NCBI GenBank assembly: GCA_034231615.1
Contig: CM067299.1
Span: 14,251,863-14,315,862, forward strand
Direction of reading: 5' to 3'
Source of the DNA: Meghimatium bilineatum
Lineage: Eukaryota; Mollusca; Gastropoda; Stylommatophora; Philomycidae
DNA length: 64,000 nucleotides
Under the pieces are notes generated by a model. It saw nothing but the letters and a program-made list of their open reading frames with translations. It made no database searches and was not told the DNA's origin. Each line of letters begins with the position of its first letter. The first letter of the stretch is position 1. This document shows, piece after piece, positions 1 through 10,378 of the stretch. The position numbers and the translations under genes are program-made.

Positions 1-500
1 TGATCCTAGGGGATTGGGGGGGGGGCTATCAGTCCGTATCTGGCAGATCGATGCATACCCATCGACTTTTTAATCTGAGTTCAGCTAGGTTACGAAAGCT
101 GAGTGAAAAAATATGCATAATATTAAATAGCTTAAATCTGGCCACTGCTCCCCGTAATACATATATAATAAAAGTGATTATTGATTCTTCATTTTCATTA
201 TATTCTGTCTTTTTGTGTCGCAAATCTTCATGCGAACGTTGTATATTTATCTCTTCTTTTTAGTTGACATATCAAATATAACTATAAACGTACCTTTAGC
301 ATATAGTTTATTTGTCTCCTCACAAACTGTATTCGTTGATTTGTCTCGCTACAAACCGTATTCGTTTGTTTTTCTTGTTGATTGATTATCGTACCTAAAA
401 AAGGTATCAAAAGGTCGCGAAGGATTGGCCTTCATCGATTTTCGCATATGTATTAAGACCCTCTCAAACCTTGCCTGCCGAAATGAACGCTTAGAACACA
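1..500. other. Unassigned AT-rich DNA
   Basis: I see no gene, RNA or recognisable mobile element here. There is a short poly-G run near position 18-26. The short open frames have no recognisable motif. It is probably upstream intron or intergenic DNA. Confidence 0.4.
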
Positions 501-578
501 CAATTCCGTAGCTCAAGCGGTAATCTGACAAAAATGTATTTGTAGCAAGGCGTCGTGAGCTGAATTCGAGCCAACAAT
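501..578 (+). mobile_element. tRNA-like SINE head (degenerate)
   Basis: The sequence carries an A-box-like stretch (TAGCTCAAGCGGTAA, about 510-524) and a B-box-like stretch (ATTCGAGCC, about 564-572) at tRNA-like spacing. These are the two halves of a polymerase III internal promoter. The cloverleaf stems do not look paired, so I read it as the head of an old tRNA-derived SINE or a tRNA pseudogene, not a working tRNA. Confidence 0.4.
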
Positions 579-782
579 CTCATTAAAACAAAGTCAATAC
601 CTAAGCATTTCGCCACGAGGATATGGTACCTTGATCTGTGCTGCATTATATGTGCCAGCTAACATATAAGATAACTCAATTGTTGCGCCCATTGAAATTG
701 AAACAGATTTGAAACATAAATTTGAATTCGAAAGCTGATAGATTTGCAAAATATGGTAACAAATAAGCATTAAAAAACACCA

Positions 783-910
783 CCTAGTATAGTGAAGCTA
801 AATCTGGTAACATGCATGCTTTAAAGGGATGCTGTTCCTAGTATAATGAAGCTTAGATCTGGTAATAAATAAGCTCAACAAGAACATCTTACCTTGCATA
901 ATGAAGCTGC
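783..910. repeat. Degenerate ~54-bp tandem repeat, about 2.5 copies
   Basis: The phrase CTAGTATAATGAAGCT recurs with small changes near 784, 838 and 891. The rest of 579-946 holds nothing else I recognise. Confidence 0.45.
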
Positions 911-948
911 ATCAATAATTAAAATTATAATTTATATATATATATATA

Positions 949-1318
949 CAGTCATCCCTCAGTTATCGCGGTTAATAGGGATCAGAACCGGCCGCGATAA
1001 GTGAAAAACCGCGAAAATATCCTCTCATTTTTAACACACGTACATTTTTTTGTTTATGTATAATATCAACAAGTGTATATGAAACCATATAAGTGCATAT
1101 GTTATCATTAGAACATTAAAGAATAGTTTCAAACTTGTACATAAAATATTAATAGTATAAATAACATACATAAAATAATGTATAAATAATATAAATATGA
1201 TACATGTGTGTAACATACGTAGATGTAAAAAAAGTGTACATACTGTAAATATATTTTTAGAAATCCGCGATGTACTGAGGCCGCGATAAATTAACAGCGA
1301 CGTAGTCAGGGATGACTG
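949..1318. mobile_element. Non-autonomous pogo/Tigger-like MITE
   Basis: The left end reads CAGTCATCCCTCAGTTATCG and the right end is an imperfect inverted copy ending GGGATGACTG, so the block has terminal inverted repeats about 24 bp long. CCGCGATAA occurs in both ends. A TA dinucleotide precedes the left end, but the right flank reads TG, so the target duplication is not exact. No transposase frame lies inside. Ends starting CAG-T-CCCTC are typical of pogo/Tigger elements; the family assignment is inference. Confidence 0.6.
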
Positions 1319-1654
1319 TGTATGTATTTATTAAACAGTAATTCAATCTTCACATGCAACATCAAACCGGTGTTATATCTCCTGTAATGAACAAACTAGT
1401 TTTGGATTACGCAACGGGATTTGCTACCTCCGATGCCATATGTATCTACTCAACCTGTCACATAATTCCAAACTAGACAGAAGATAAACAGACGTAGAAA
1501 AATGACTTCATTGTACTATGGTTATACCACATTTATTTTGTCCTTCCTAACAAAGAGACACACCCCCTGCCTAGAGTCCCACTTATAGCACGTAATTACA
1601 TAACTACAAGTGATAGTTCCTAGGGATCTCCGAAAAAATTCACTTTGAAAACAA
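1319..1654. other. Unassigned DNA
   Basis: No coding frame, RNA or repeat that I recognise. Confidence 0.35.
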
Positions 1655-1727
1655 GACTTCATGAGCTGGATTCGAACACGCGAGCTCTTCAGCACAAAGC
1701 TTAACACCTACGCCACGTGAGGGAAAT
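1655..1727 (-). mobile_element. tRNA-like SINE head or tRNA pseudogene
   Basis: On the minus strand the block opens with CCTCACGTGGCGTAGGTG (A-box-like) and later has GTTCGAATCC (a perfect B-box core). Spacing fits a tRNA, but the stems are poorly paired and there is no clear anticodon arm. I read it as tRNA-derived and not functional. Confidence 0.45.
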
Positions 1728-1759
1728 TTCAAACTGTGAAACAGGCAAACAAACCATGC

Positions 1760-1995
1760 ATTAGCAATCAATCAGTTCCTCTTTTGCCAAGTTTGGCACG
1801 TAGGGCAGATATAATAGTTCTTCATGCATGTTGGTCAGTAGTCAAGGATTGCAGATCTTGTGCATTTATGCCTGTTGATTTTAGTTCATTCATAAAAGTT
1901 CTTCTGAGCATTGTTTTTAGGTCTTCCCTGTTTTATTTTACCGTCCGGTGTCCACATGAAGGTTTAATTCACAAAAAACGTGAGATGTTTTCCCG
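1760..1995 (-). mobile_element. LINE 3' end (ORF2 C-terminus remnant)
   Basis: Read on the minus strand, the frames encode a piece matching the extreme C-terminus of animal LINE ORF2 proteins: KQGRPK, then a stretch ending AWRTIISALRAKLGKRG. The frame is shifted at least once. Only the tail of the element is present, as expected of a 5'-truncated retrotransposition product. The long plus-strand open frame over 1736-2044 is its antisense shadow. Confidence 0.65.
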
Positions 1996-2186
1996 GTCTG
2001 ATACAAAGTCTCCAAAGTCTTCGGTTTCAATAACCGAATTTTAAAATTTTCTTTTGCAATTTAGAATTTGAAATATTTATTGATGGTTTCATATTTTCTT
2101 AGAACTATCTCAGTAAAAGTAACATATTGCAATATCTATACGTCATTAAAACTGTCCACTCTATCAGGAGACTCAACACCCGACTC

Positions 2187-2262
2187 TGCAAATTGTCCAC
2201 TCTGCAAATTGCCCACTCTGCAAATTGTCCACTCTGCAAATTGTCCACTCTGCAAATGGTCA
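2187..2262. repeat. 16-bp minisatellite, about 5 copies
   Basis: The unit CTGCAAATTGTCCACT repeats head to tail with one or two substitutions per copy. Confidence 0.9.
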
Positions 2263-2314
2263 GACCAGACTTGGTAAAAACACTATTGAGAAAGATTAGA
2301 ACATGTAAGATGAA

Positions 2315-2440
2315 ATGCTATTCATTCATTCATTTTCCTTTAGCGCTGAAGTTAACGCATAGGGCAGAGGTCAGATCTCTCCAATTCTGTCTGTTCAAAG
2401 CTATTCTGTGCAGTTCTTGAATAGTATGAATATTGGTTGT
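2315..2440 (-). mobile_element. LINE 3' end, same family as 48770-50270
   Basis: The minus strand reproduces, almost base for base, the last ~125 bp of the LINE at 48770-50270, including the coding end and the following AAATAAATGAAT. It is a short 5'-truncated copy in the opposite orientation. Confidence 0.8.
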
Positions 2441-2469
2441 GAAATGCTATAGGCAATTCTATAAGCGTC

Positions 2470-2790
2470 ACCAGAAGAGACGGAATGAGAAATGAAGACA
2501 TCAGAAAGATAGTAGACCATATCATGCAAACAATATATAGAAAGACAGCAGATCAACTAGTTCTGACACATTAAGTGAATGGAAACATTACAACCAGCCA
2601 TCCAGGCATACAACAGCAGAAAGGAAGGTTACAGGACAAGAGGAAGACCAAGAACAAGATCGGAATATTCATTCAGAGAGATTGCTAAGATCTACAGCCT
2701 CACCATGGCAAGGGCAACAACGATGGTCAAAGATAGAAAAAATTCTCCCTACGACCTCTAACGGCATTTGTGGAAAATGACAATAGATAG
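2470..2790 (+). mobile_element. LINE 3' end (ORF2 C-terminus remnant)
   Basis: The plus-strand frames carry RGRPRTRSEYSFREIAKIY followed by VKDRKNSPYDL and a stop at about 2761, matching the conserved arginine-rich C-terminus of LINE ORF2. It is followed by an ATAGATAG tail and then a GAAGAAGAAG stretch like the tail of the local SINE family. It is truncated at its 5' side and frameshifted. Confidence 0.6.
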
Positions 2791-2829
2791 ATAGACTGGA
2801 ACTCAGACGAAGAAGAAGATCAAGGACAA

Positions 2830-3845
2830 GAAGAACATAATTTAACTTGTTTTGACAAGTCTTGATTCACTCCTAATGCATTTATGACATGTTATTTATT
2901 TCGTCATTTATTTCTAGGATTGAATGATCATGATTTTGGGTTCTGTCAGTCTTGTTAAAACTGATCTACAATAAGATATGTCTATCGGCTGCTTCTCCTT
3001 AATTGTACAGACACAGATTGCGTGCCCCTGATAAACACACGATTGAATACACTAGAAGGCTAAACCTACAATTTTTGAATATCTTAAATCGGGGCGAGAT
3101 GTGTGTAATGTCGTGCATGGAAAAATGAGAACGATATTTTGCAATCGCCAGGAGTCACTAACAGGAATACGAGACACTCTGGGGGGAAATTTCGTCGTCG
3201 GAGAATATTTCTAATCGTCTGTTCTGTTTCCTTTCCACCGACACTCAGGTCAATTAAGACACAAAGGCTGAAAATAACTGGATAATAAAGACCGATTGGC
3301 TCTTGCAATATGCGCACGTTCAAACTCGACTGGAAGAGAGCTCGAATCGCGACGCATGAGAAATGGAAGTCAGGAAGGGGATATCGAAAATTGGATAATC
3401 GAATAATAACAAGTTCTTCTGTTGAAAATACAGTATTTCTATAACGAAGCACGGTATATCCAACCACATCATGATTGTTTTTCGTTATATTGAAATATAT
3501 ATGTCTGTTGTGGATGAACATATGATCTTATATAGTTATACAAATTACTATTGTGCTTATTATTTCTTGCGTGTTATACGCGTTTTCTTTAATTTCTTTG
3601 AATTCTTACTTGTAAGGCAATTTGGGACTCTTGAGGATATAGTCACGTTGTCAGAGCACTGACTTTCCTGTGTGATGGTGTAAGATTGACTTCAAGTACA
3701 AGATTTTTAATAAGAATTCCCATGCCTGCGGAGTCGACCACGCCCTAGAAAACTGGTACCAGAAGAGATTTAGTAATGTAGAGACAGAAAGTATGATGCT
3801 GACCACATAACGCCTAGTGTGTCATATGTCATATAAAGTCACTGT
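2830..3845. other. Unassigned DNA
   Basis: A 145-codon open frame lies on the minus strand (3084-3521), but it has no motif I recognise and the base composition is not clearly coding, so I do not call a gene. Nothing else stands out. Confidence 0.35.
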
Positions 3846-3849
3846 ATAT

Positions 3850-3972
3850 CACTGTATTCACAGTACACGTCAATGGTAGCTCACAAATAATACGAGTCAA
3901 ATAATTTATTCACAGTACATGTCGATGCTGGCTCACAAATAATATAAGTCAAGCAATGTATTCACAATTTTC
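3850..3972. repeat. ~54-bp direct repeat, 2 copies
   Basis: Two adjacent copies contain TATTCACAGTACA and GGCTCACAAATAATA, with a third partial copy beginning TATTCACA near 3959. Confidence 0.7.
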
Positions 3973-4354
3973 CTGGATAGTAGAAATAATGAAGATCGAT
4001 GGTAAATTACAATTTCTTCAAAAGTATGATCCAAAAGGCGAAACACTGAAAACACAGTATGTAAATAGTTGTTAATTACTATAAACACGCATACACATAT
4101 AATTAGACGTTTCGACGAAATGACCTTGATTAACGAAGTATAGCAGTATTATTGTACGTTTCAAAATGCTTGAAAGAAATATAACAATACGCGTCCAAAT
4201 TTTCAACCGTTCATACAACTAACCACCATGACACTTAAATTAAATAAATAAAATCGTATTAATTGAAAAAAATAATGATATTAATGAGCAGACTAATCAT
4301 AAACTGCGAATGTTTTTATGGAAATAATGTAGCTCTATAGTAAAAGTAAAAATA

Positions 4355-4450
4355 CGACTAACAAATTCTCATCATTCCCCCCTCCCTTTCCAATTCGATA
4401 ATTTACTAGAAACATTGTTATTACCCCCCCCCCCCCCCCCCCCCAAAAAA
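4355..4450. repeat. C-rich tract with poly-C run
   Basis: About 20 consecutive C bases (about 4425-4444) are followed by a run of A, preceded by another C-rich stretch. Poly-C/poly-G runs of this kind recur inside the MITE family at 14873-15285 and 22280-22625, so this may be a remnant of that family. Confidence 0.6.
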
Positions 4451-4749
4451 AAATATCTACGAAAACGAAGAGTAACGCATTTATTTTTATGGTAAAAAGT
4501 TCGCCCCCAAAAAAGGGAGAAACAAATGTGTATTCTGTTTCCATCCTCCGTTTACACCCGCAATGCCGGATTTACAGCTCTGGGCATGTACTAGTGACCT
4601 ATATATGAGGACACTGGCCTATACCAATACTGATTCTGAGGGCTATATTTGTAATATAACATATTGGGAACACTGAATACTGAAACTGGAATATTATGTT
4701 ATGAATAAAGTTACGTGAAGTGTTGGCGTGATAGAATGGAGATGATAAA

Positions 4750-5030
4750 TATGTGGAGTATCAATGAATGTGTGAGGTATAAATGAATGTGTGTGCGCAA
4801 TGGGTGAATGTGTGGGATGTTAGTGAATGTGTGGGGGAACTGCAGAATGTGTGGGCACTGGTGAATGTGTGGAACATGGGTCAATGTGTGGGATATTGGT
4901 GAATGTGTGGGACATTGGTGAATGTGACATATGTGACACGTGTGAATACGTGTGGTATGTGTGGTACGTGCGTGAATATGTGTGGCGTATGTGGATGTAT
5001 AATATACATGTACATGTGTGGGACAGACAT
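4750..5030. repeat. ~18-20-bp GT-rich minisatellite
   Basis: Units like GTGAATGTGTGGGACATTG repeat irregularly from about 4770, drifting into GTGTGGTATGTGTGG. Open frames on both strands here are products of the repeat. Confidence 0.85.
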
Positions 5031-5039
5031 GTATGTGCG

Positions 5040-5700
5040 AAACATATATGAAACAATCTGAATAGATGTATTTATTTTTGTTGATAATGATTTCAAAGAG
5101 AAGGCTGGTATGAAAAGAGCCTCTCGCGAAACAACATTTCAGTATAGCTATACAGTTCGTTTAACTAAGTGAGTCTCAAACGTATTCCTACCACCGCAGC
5201 CTTACGTACATATTTTTAGACCAACGTCCCCAATCTACCCACAAAACCCCCACCTCACAGTCTAACAAAATCCCATATTCACCAATACTTTTTTTTACTT
5301 TTTATCCTACATATATCAAACCCTTGTAATATAATTTATTCGGGGCGATCACTTTTTTTCTACAAGGATGTGGGGGTTGTCCAGATTTTTCTACTAAAAA
5401 ATCTATAACATATAACGTCCGAACATCTTTGTTATGTCTTAAAATAGAGAAACATATTTTATCCTGCCTTCTACTATCTCAATTTTTCAATTAATCCTTG
5501 AAAATACGTTACATATTTGTTACATTTACCGGAGTTGAACTTTCTTTAAAGTTCACTTATCTCGATAGCTTTATATCTTCTTTGGTAAAGAATTGTTCAG
5601 ACATCATGCAAAATGGAAATTATTTATTGTGATGAAAAGGAATAAATCCATATTTAGAATATTTAACACTGTACTGAGTTATGAAGAGATGTAATGAATG
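5040..5700. other. Unassigned DNA
   Basis: AT-rich, with a short C-rich patch near 5225-5275. No gene or classified repeat seen. Confidence 0.35.
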
Positions 5701-5707
5701 CATAGAC

Positions 5708-5987
5708 GCTCTTGTGTTGCCGGGGCCCGAAAGGGGAGCAAATAATAGCACCACTGTTTACCTTTCATGCATGTTGTAAGAGGCAACTAAGGAGGTTATG
5801 GGATGGAGTTGGCTGTCCCATCCCATATAGGGTCAGTGACCCATAGCCATGCTGAAGTCGGATGTGTCAGGCCGAAAGGCTCACATATCGGAGCAATGAT
5901 GTAAACCATGACACAACGCATTTCGTTCTTCGGACTACATCCTGCTAATTTGTAGGAGTTTGAGAACGAACGCAGAAGAAGAATCTG
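5708..5987 (+). mobile_element. SINE family A, copy 1 (full length)
   Basis: A ~280-bp dispersed repeat beginning TGTTGCCGGGGCCCGAAAGG and ending GAGAACGAACGCAGAAGAAG. Other copies are at 51048-51328 (+), 59228-59483 (-), 57089-57343 (-) and 37610-37945 (-), with shorter pieces elsewhere. It encodes no protein. The uniform ends and the GAA-repeat tail fit a SINE copied by a LINE that recognises its 3' end. I could not identify a clear tRNA, 7SL or 5S head. Confidence 0.8.
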
Positions 5988-5989
5988 TA

Positions 5990-6665
5990 GTTAGGATATT
6001 TAGCGCTGTACTGACGACATTATTTTGTCGTAGTTACTTGGTGTGGTCAAGCACAATTTTTTGGGGCAAACAACATTATGATATACCAAAACCTCCAGCA
6101 AAACTCCCAGATTCATTACAAAAAGCAACAACGAAGTACTCACACATTTTGCTAAAAGTTACAAGAAAAATATTACGAAAAACAGAGTGAAAGAAAGAAA
6201 TCTTCATCTTATTGGGGCTACATTTAATTTACAAAGTGAAATGACATGTTTTACTGAGCATGTGAGTCAAATTTTGTTGTTCTGAGGTGTTTTATACCAT
6301 TTTTGTTTAGTTTGAATACAGTTAAATGGCTTCGAGTTTCAAACGGAAGTAGTTGCCAAGTGGTTCGAATAAACTTTTATTGAGATCAGGTTTCTATATC
6401 TCCAGAATTGTACATCTTGTCTTATTACACACACAGTGTGACGAGTGGTATTTATTTATGTGGTCAATTTAATTGCCTCAGTGTTCTCTAAATCTCTAGT
6501 GACCCCCCACACTACAGCGCCCCCACGCCAGCTCTTGGCCCTGCCTGCGTCACCCTGAAGTCTCTCACCGCCTCCGGGAGAGGGGGGGGGGCATTTTCGA
6601 CTACTTTGAGAAACCATGATTTAAATGTAATAACATAAGATAAGCGTTGAGGCTGATAATAGTCA
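5990..6665. other. Unassigned DNA with a possible hAT-type terminus
   Basis: A C-rich stretch with CACCGCCTCCGGGAG then poly-G leads into TTTGAGAAACCATGA (about 6603-6619), which on the minus strand reads like the ends of hAT-type MITEs. No partner terminus was identified, so this is weak. Confidence 0.25.
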
Positions 6666-6679
6666 AATACGAAATGATA

Positions 6680-7118
6680 GCGAATCATGAAATTAAAGAG
6701 AACCCTAAATCATGAAATGAAAGAGAAGCCTCAATATGTCATTAAAGAGAAGCCCCAAATATGAAGTTTAGGAGAAGCCCCAAATATGAAATGAAAGAGA
6801 ATGCTCAAATATGAAGTCAAAGAGAAGCTCTAAATTTGAAATGAAAGAGACGCCTCAAATATCAAATGAAAGAGAAGTCTTAAACATGAAATGAATAAGA
6901 AGCATCAAATAAGAAATGAAAGAGAATTCTCAAATATGAAAAGAAAAAGAAATCTCAAATATCAAACGAAGAGACGCCCCTAAATTGGAATGAAAGAGAA
7001 GCCTCAAATATGAAATGAAGGAAGCCTCTAATAAGAAATAAAAGAGATGTCTCAAATATCAAATGAAAGAGAAGCCTTAAACATGAAATGAAAGAGAAGC
7101 CACGAATATTAAGTTCAA
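6680..7118. repeat. ~25-bp minisatellite, about 17 copies
   Basis: Units around AAATATGAAATGAAAGAGAA followed by GCCTC repeat with substitutions and small length changes. It ends about 300 bp before exon A of the immunoglobulin gene. Confidence 0.9.
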
Positions 7119-7419
7119 GAAAAACGGCACACTACCGCACGTAAACACTGCCACGAAAATCACTACAAACACAAAATGTTGGGTTGATGGCTAAATTCTA
7201 TATAAGATATGCCACCAAATTAAAAAAAAATAATCTTTATGCTAAGGCGACGCCATATTTAGGGCCTTAAAAAGGCACCCATCACATCTCTGTCTACCTA
7301 CGCCTGCATGCGACCCTCCTCATCATCAACTGTGAAAGCAGAGATCTACCAGCTTAATCATTTAAAATAAATGTGTACTAATTAATTGAGAAACCAAATA
7401 TGTCTTGGTCTATTTTCAG

Positions 7420-7633
7420 GTGACTTGGCGGAAGTTGCCGCATTCTTCACCTTTAACGATAGGTACTAAGTCATGGATAAGAGATTCTAGAGTACACGCG
7501 GAACATGTTCCGTACAGTTCGCAATGGAATCTGGTGATTGAACAAGTCAGAATTGATGATGCTGGCGAATACGAGTGTCATGTCAACAAGAGAAAATCGA
7601 TGTTAAGACATAAGGTTACACTGTCGGTCAAAG
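7420..7633 (+). CDS. Ig-superfamily gene (DPR/zig-8/lachesin-like), exon A: second half of Ig domain 1
   Basis: This exon encodes 71 codons of a V-type immunoglobulin domain from strand C to strand G. The core Trp is residue 3 (VTWRK), LTIG follows at 12-15, and the strand-F signature DDAGEYEC has its Cys at residue 53, followed by VTLSVK. Such domains mediate cell-surface recognition in protostome neuronal Ig proteins (DPR, DIP, lachesin, zig-8), which are secreted or membrane-anchored outside the cell. The exon starts after a pyrimidine-rich CTATTTTCAG acceptor in phase 0 and ends AAAG|GTAAGA in phase 1. The partner Cys of strand B must lie in an upstream exon that I did not find in 1-7419. 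The next exon by phase is 15505-15528. The Ig call is firm; the subfamily is judged from motif spacing only. Confidence 0.9.
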
Positions 7634-7741
7634 GTAAGAACAGTTTAAGATGTACGTGCATTTATTCGCAGGCACAGTGTAAGTAAATATAGAAACATAA
7701 TATATAAAAATTGTTGAATATCAGTTTTACGTTGAATAATA

Positions 7742-7800
7742 CACAATCGACGTTTCGAACAAAAAGGTCGTTATCAAGAAAGAGATAGACATAGAATATG
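7742..7800 (-). mobile_element. Penelope-type terminal hairpin motif, copy 1
   Basis: The stretch ATCGACGTTTCGAACAAAAA followed by GGTCGTTATCAAGA can fold with a short stem. Related stretches lie near 9335, 23092, 46560, 55750 and 58480, and in opposite orientation at 11945. One copy sits at the 5' side of a recognisable Penelope reverse transcriptase (23092). Penelope-like elements are known to carry hammerhead-type ribozyme motifs near their ends, and read on the minus strand this stretch has a TTGAT...GAAAC arrangement like a hammerhead core. That link is inference. Confidence 0.5.
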
Positions 7801-8154
7801 AACCACAATAAAGCGAAGACTACATGTCAGTCATGTGGGAGCTGAGAGGTCAGGAATGCAACGAAAAGATGAAGAGAGTCGTGAACGTGATTAATGGAGT
7901 GTTTGCATGTAGAGATAGTACAATTGAACAAGAAAATAGAAATTAGAAAAAAAGTAAACTAAAATCAACCAAGCATCATAAGGTAAGTAAAATAAAATAA
8001 AAACTTTTATCTGAATCAAGTGTGGACTGTCGAACACATAATGATTGGAAGGGCCGGGGTGTAAATACAGCAATACGTGACATCTGACTAGGATAAGAAG
8101 TTCAAAAAACAAGAAGGCAATGACCAGAACAACCAAAAGAGAGAGGAGAAGAGA

Positions 8155-8172
8155 GAGAGAGAGAGAGAGAGA
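8155..8172. repeat. (GA)n microsatellite
   Basis: About nine GA dinucleotides. The surrounding 7800-8455 holds nothing else I recognise; it may be untranslated Penelope sequence. Confidence 0.85.
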
Positions 8173-8459
8173 AAGGTATAAGAGAATACATAGAAGAGAG
8201 AAGAAATAGATCATCATATCAAACGAACGTATGGACTTCGTTGATACTGCGGGCTATACAGTTTCCCTGGTGTGGATACGATGGTTCTCAGTATTGAAAC
8301 GGCTTCTATTGTCCACAGTGCATGTTAGTATAGCGGTGACTGAAATGTTCCGAGCAACAATGGGACAATGGCTTTGAAGTAAGCCACTGTGTCATCGCAA
8401 GGAATAATATAAATAGAGACAAAAGCGATAGTTAAGTCGAAGACTAGTTTCTCCTATCT

Positions 8460-8960
8460 ACGTGAGGTGACATCACTTGTATTTGAGTAAATGACTCGCT
8501 GGACTTGCAATGAAAGTCTCGCAGGTCGTAAATATATCCTTGGGGAAGTGAGATAGATTTCTTTGAAATATATACGAACTCCCAGGCGCAACAAGACATA
8601 CCGCATAGTGATGTGCCTCTACGTTGACAGTATCCACTTGGACTCTTTTGTGGACTAAGAGACTCCGAAGATGACGGTCATGTCTGAATACTACCAATAT
8701 GTCATTCTCGAAGACATTGCGAGTCTCAGGGTCCGACATAAGGAGAGGTAAATGTCGGAATAAGACCAGTTGAGCAGTTCTGCTATGAAAGTGGCAGGTA
8801 ATATCAAATCTGATACGATCGGAAAGAACCTTGCTACTAGTGGCAAGAGCCACCGATCGAGTGCTTCTCTGAACCCCTTGGCGAGAAGAGGACAGCTTGA
8901 CATTTATTCCGCCAGCGCCTCCATCCGGAACACATATTTCCTCTGAATATAGAGACAGTA
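8460..8960 (-). mobile_element. Penelope-like retroelement remnant (C-terminal part of the ORF)
   Basis: The minus-strand frame over 8473-8853 contains LFRHLPLLMSDPETRNVF then VVFRHDRHLRSLLVHKRV. This matches the conserved segment after the reverse-transcriptase core of Penelope-like elements, just before the GIY-YIG endonuclease (consensus of the type HF-LLQSDP, then F-R--NLRDLLV). A parallel segment occurs in the + copy at 23713-23990 (HLPLLQSDPVIREVF). The frame is interrupted upstream and no intact catalytic region is present, so it is dead. It lies in the first intron after exon A. Confidence 0.75.
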
Positions 8961-9109
8961 ATAACAGTTTTCACTTGATTGACGACGCAACCACCAACAC
9001 CCACATTGATTCTGTCAGACTCCCAGAGTAGACTGCCCAAGATAGTGCATGATAAGAAAGATGTGAATCACTTTCTTAACAGCGATTAAAACATCTATCT
9101 ATGTGACGT

Positions 9110-9239
9110 TCTCTTACAGAACGTTGTCCTCACTACCGCTCTGTAAAACTCTCGGTTCTGTGCGAGCCGCCCGGCTTATTCTAGTATCATGTTCAGAAGG
9201 TCTTCCATGTCATGTATCCATCGTAGTCGTGGTCTACCT
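9110..9239 (-). mobile_element. LINE 3' end, distal part (split by the insertion at 9240-9674)
   Basis: On the minus strand this reads RPRLRWIHDMEDLLNMILE, then GRLAQNREFYRAVVRTTFC, a typical LINE ORF2 C-terminus. It continues the LINE at 9675-9935 once the intervening block is removed, because both sides share the 10-bp direct repeat TGGTCTACCT. Confidence 0.75.
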
Positions 9240-9674
9240 ATAGTAACGCAAAATGAGGTAAACAGGTTACTAAAACACTTACCTAGCCTATTAATAAAAA
9301 TATATTAAAAAAAACATACAATAAAACTAAACAGGACAATTCTCCACGTATCGGCTCAAATTGAACCTTTTTCAAGAGACAAACAACAGATAACGACAAA
9401 ATAAAAAACAAAATAGATGTCTATATTTCATCAAGCCCCGTCTCCATAATAGACTTCTCTTTCATTTGGCGCTATTATGGAGACGGGGCTTGATGAAATA
9501 TAGACATCTATTTTGTTTTTTATTTTGTGGTTTTTTTTAAATATATTTTTATTAATATGCTAGGTAAGTGTTTTAGTTACCTGTTTACCTCATTTTGCGT
9601 TACTATTTGTTCATTAGGTTACTACGGCACCATCCACTTTGTCGGACACCCTCTGACCATTTGGTTATTTATCT
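9240..9674. mobile_element. Palindromic insertion flanked by 10-bp target-site duplication
   Basis: A 435-bp block is bounded by TGGTCTACCT at 9230-9239 and 9675-9684. Most of it is a large imperfect palindrome. The left arm (9241-9453) starts TAGTAACGCAAAATGAGG; the right arm (about 9470-9605) ends with its reverse complement. The arms meet around a loop of roughly 15-20 bp near 9460. The left arm holds about 80 bp missing from the right arm, and that segment carries a Penelope-type hairpin motif (about 9335-9375). The block is followed by 70 bp of non-palindromic sequence. It looks like a retroelement product that was copied back on itself or inverted at insertion. Confidence 0.75.
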
Positions 9675-9935
9675 TGGTCTACCTCTCGTTCTCTTTCATG
9701 GATTGTTTCCCTCCATGATTAATCTTTATAAACCATTGCATCTCTTTATATGTACGAAATTTGGTGGCTTGTTTTTTGCGGGGATGGTTTTGACGAACCA
9801 GTCTTCTTCTATGATCAGATATTTGTGGGCATCTACGATAGTTCTTTTTTATGTCCATGATATTCTTAGGACATTTCGAATGCAGATAATTTCTTTTCCA
9901 ATGGCGATGTCATTGCCCATGTCTTAAAACATATG
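9675..9935 (-). mobile_element. LINE ORF2 remnant, proximal part
   Basis: Minus-strand frames contain IRNVLRISWT and, nearer the insertion, FVHIKRCNGL and RGRPR, matching the segment before the C-terminus of LINE ORF2. It is frameshifted. With 9110-9239 it forms one minus-strand copy. Confidence 0.65.
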
Positions 9936-10046
9936 TTCCCACTGGAAAGATATAGTTTCTTAATAGTTGTGACTTTGTTATTTTTTCTGTTTACCCATTG
10001 CCATAAATTTTGTATCTGTCATGTTTCGCTCCGATATTCATTGGCA

Positions 10047-10323
10047 GGTAAAAGTAAAAGTAAAGTAACCCATATCATTTATTAATGCTGTAGGGGTGTG
10101 AGATGTTAGCGATCTCATATTTCACATGCTCTGCAAATGAGGGCGGTAGCCATCTCCTCTCCCTCGCAGTCTTTACTTCCCGGATTAATCCGGTACCCAT
10201 TTAAGGCTGGGTCGACCTGGGAGCCGTTGCGATCTGAAAACATTTCCGCTTCAACTGGGGAATGAACCCAGGACCACTCATATGCGAAGCCAGTGCGCTA
10301 ACCACTGCGCCAACGCGGCTCCC
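10047..10323 (-). mobile_element. tRNA-derived SINE family B, full length
   Basis: On the minus strand it begins GGGAGCCGCGTTGGCGCAGT (A-box TTGGCGCAGTGG), has a B-box GGTTCATTCCC about 45 bp later, then a ~170-bp body, and ends GTTACTTTACTTTTACTTTT. The two boxes form a polymerase III promoter typical of tRNA-derived SINEs. A 5'-truncated sister copy is at 28778-28978. Confidence 0.9.
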
Positions 10324-10378
10324 TAAAGAGAGGTAAAACTAAATGGATGGCAAATCGATGATACAAGACATGTCTGTG

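Noticed and set aside
501-578. Functional tRNA gene
   Set aside because: A- and B-box-like words are present, but the acceptor and anticodon stems do not pair; same reasoning for 1655-1727, 19283-19355 and 24280-24365.
1736-2044. 102-codon plus-strand frame
   Set aside because: Antisense shadow of a LINE ORF2 C-terminus.
3084-3521. 145-codon minus-strand open frame as a gene
   Set aside because: No recognisable motif, no splice or start context, and no neighbour supporting it; length alone is not enough in a 64-kb eukaryotic window.
3635-3715. Further tRNA-like SINE head
   Set aside because: Only a loose resemblance around GTTGTCAGAGCACTGAC; no acceptable B-box.
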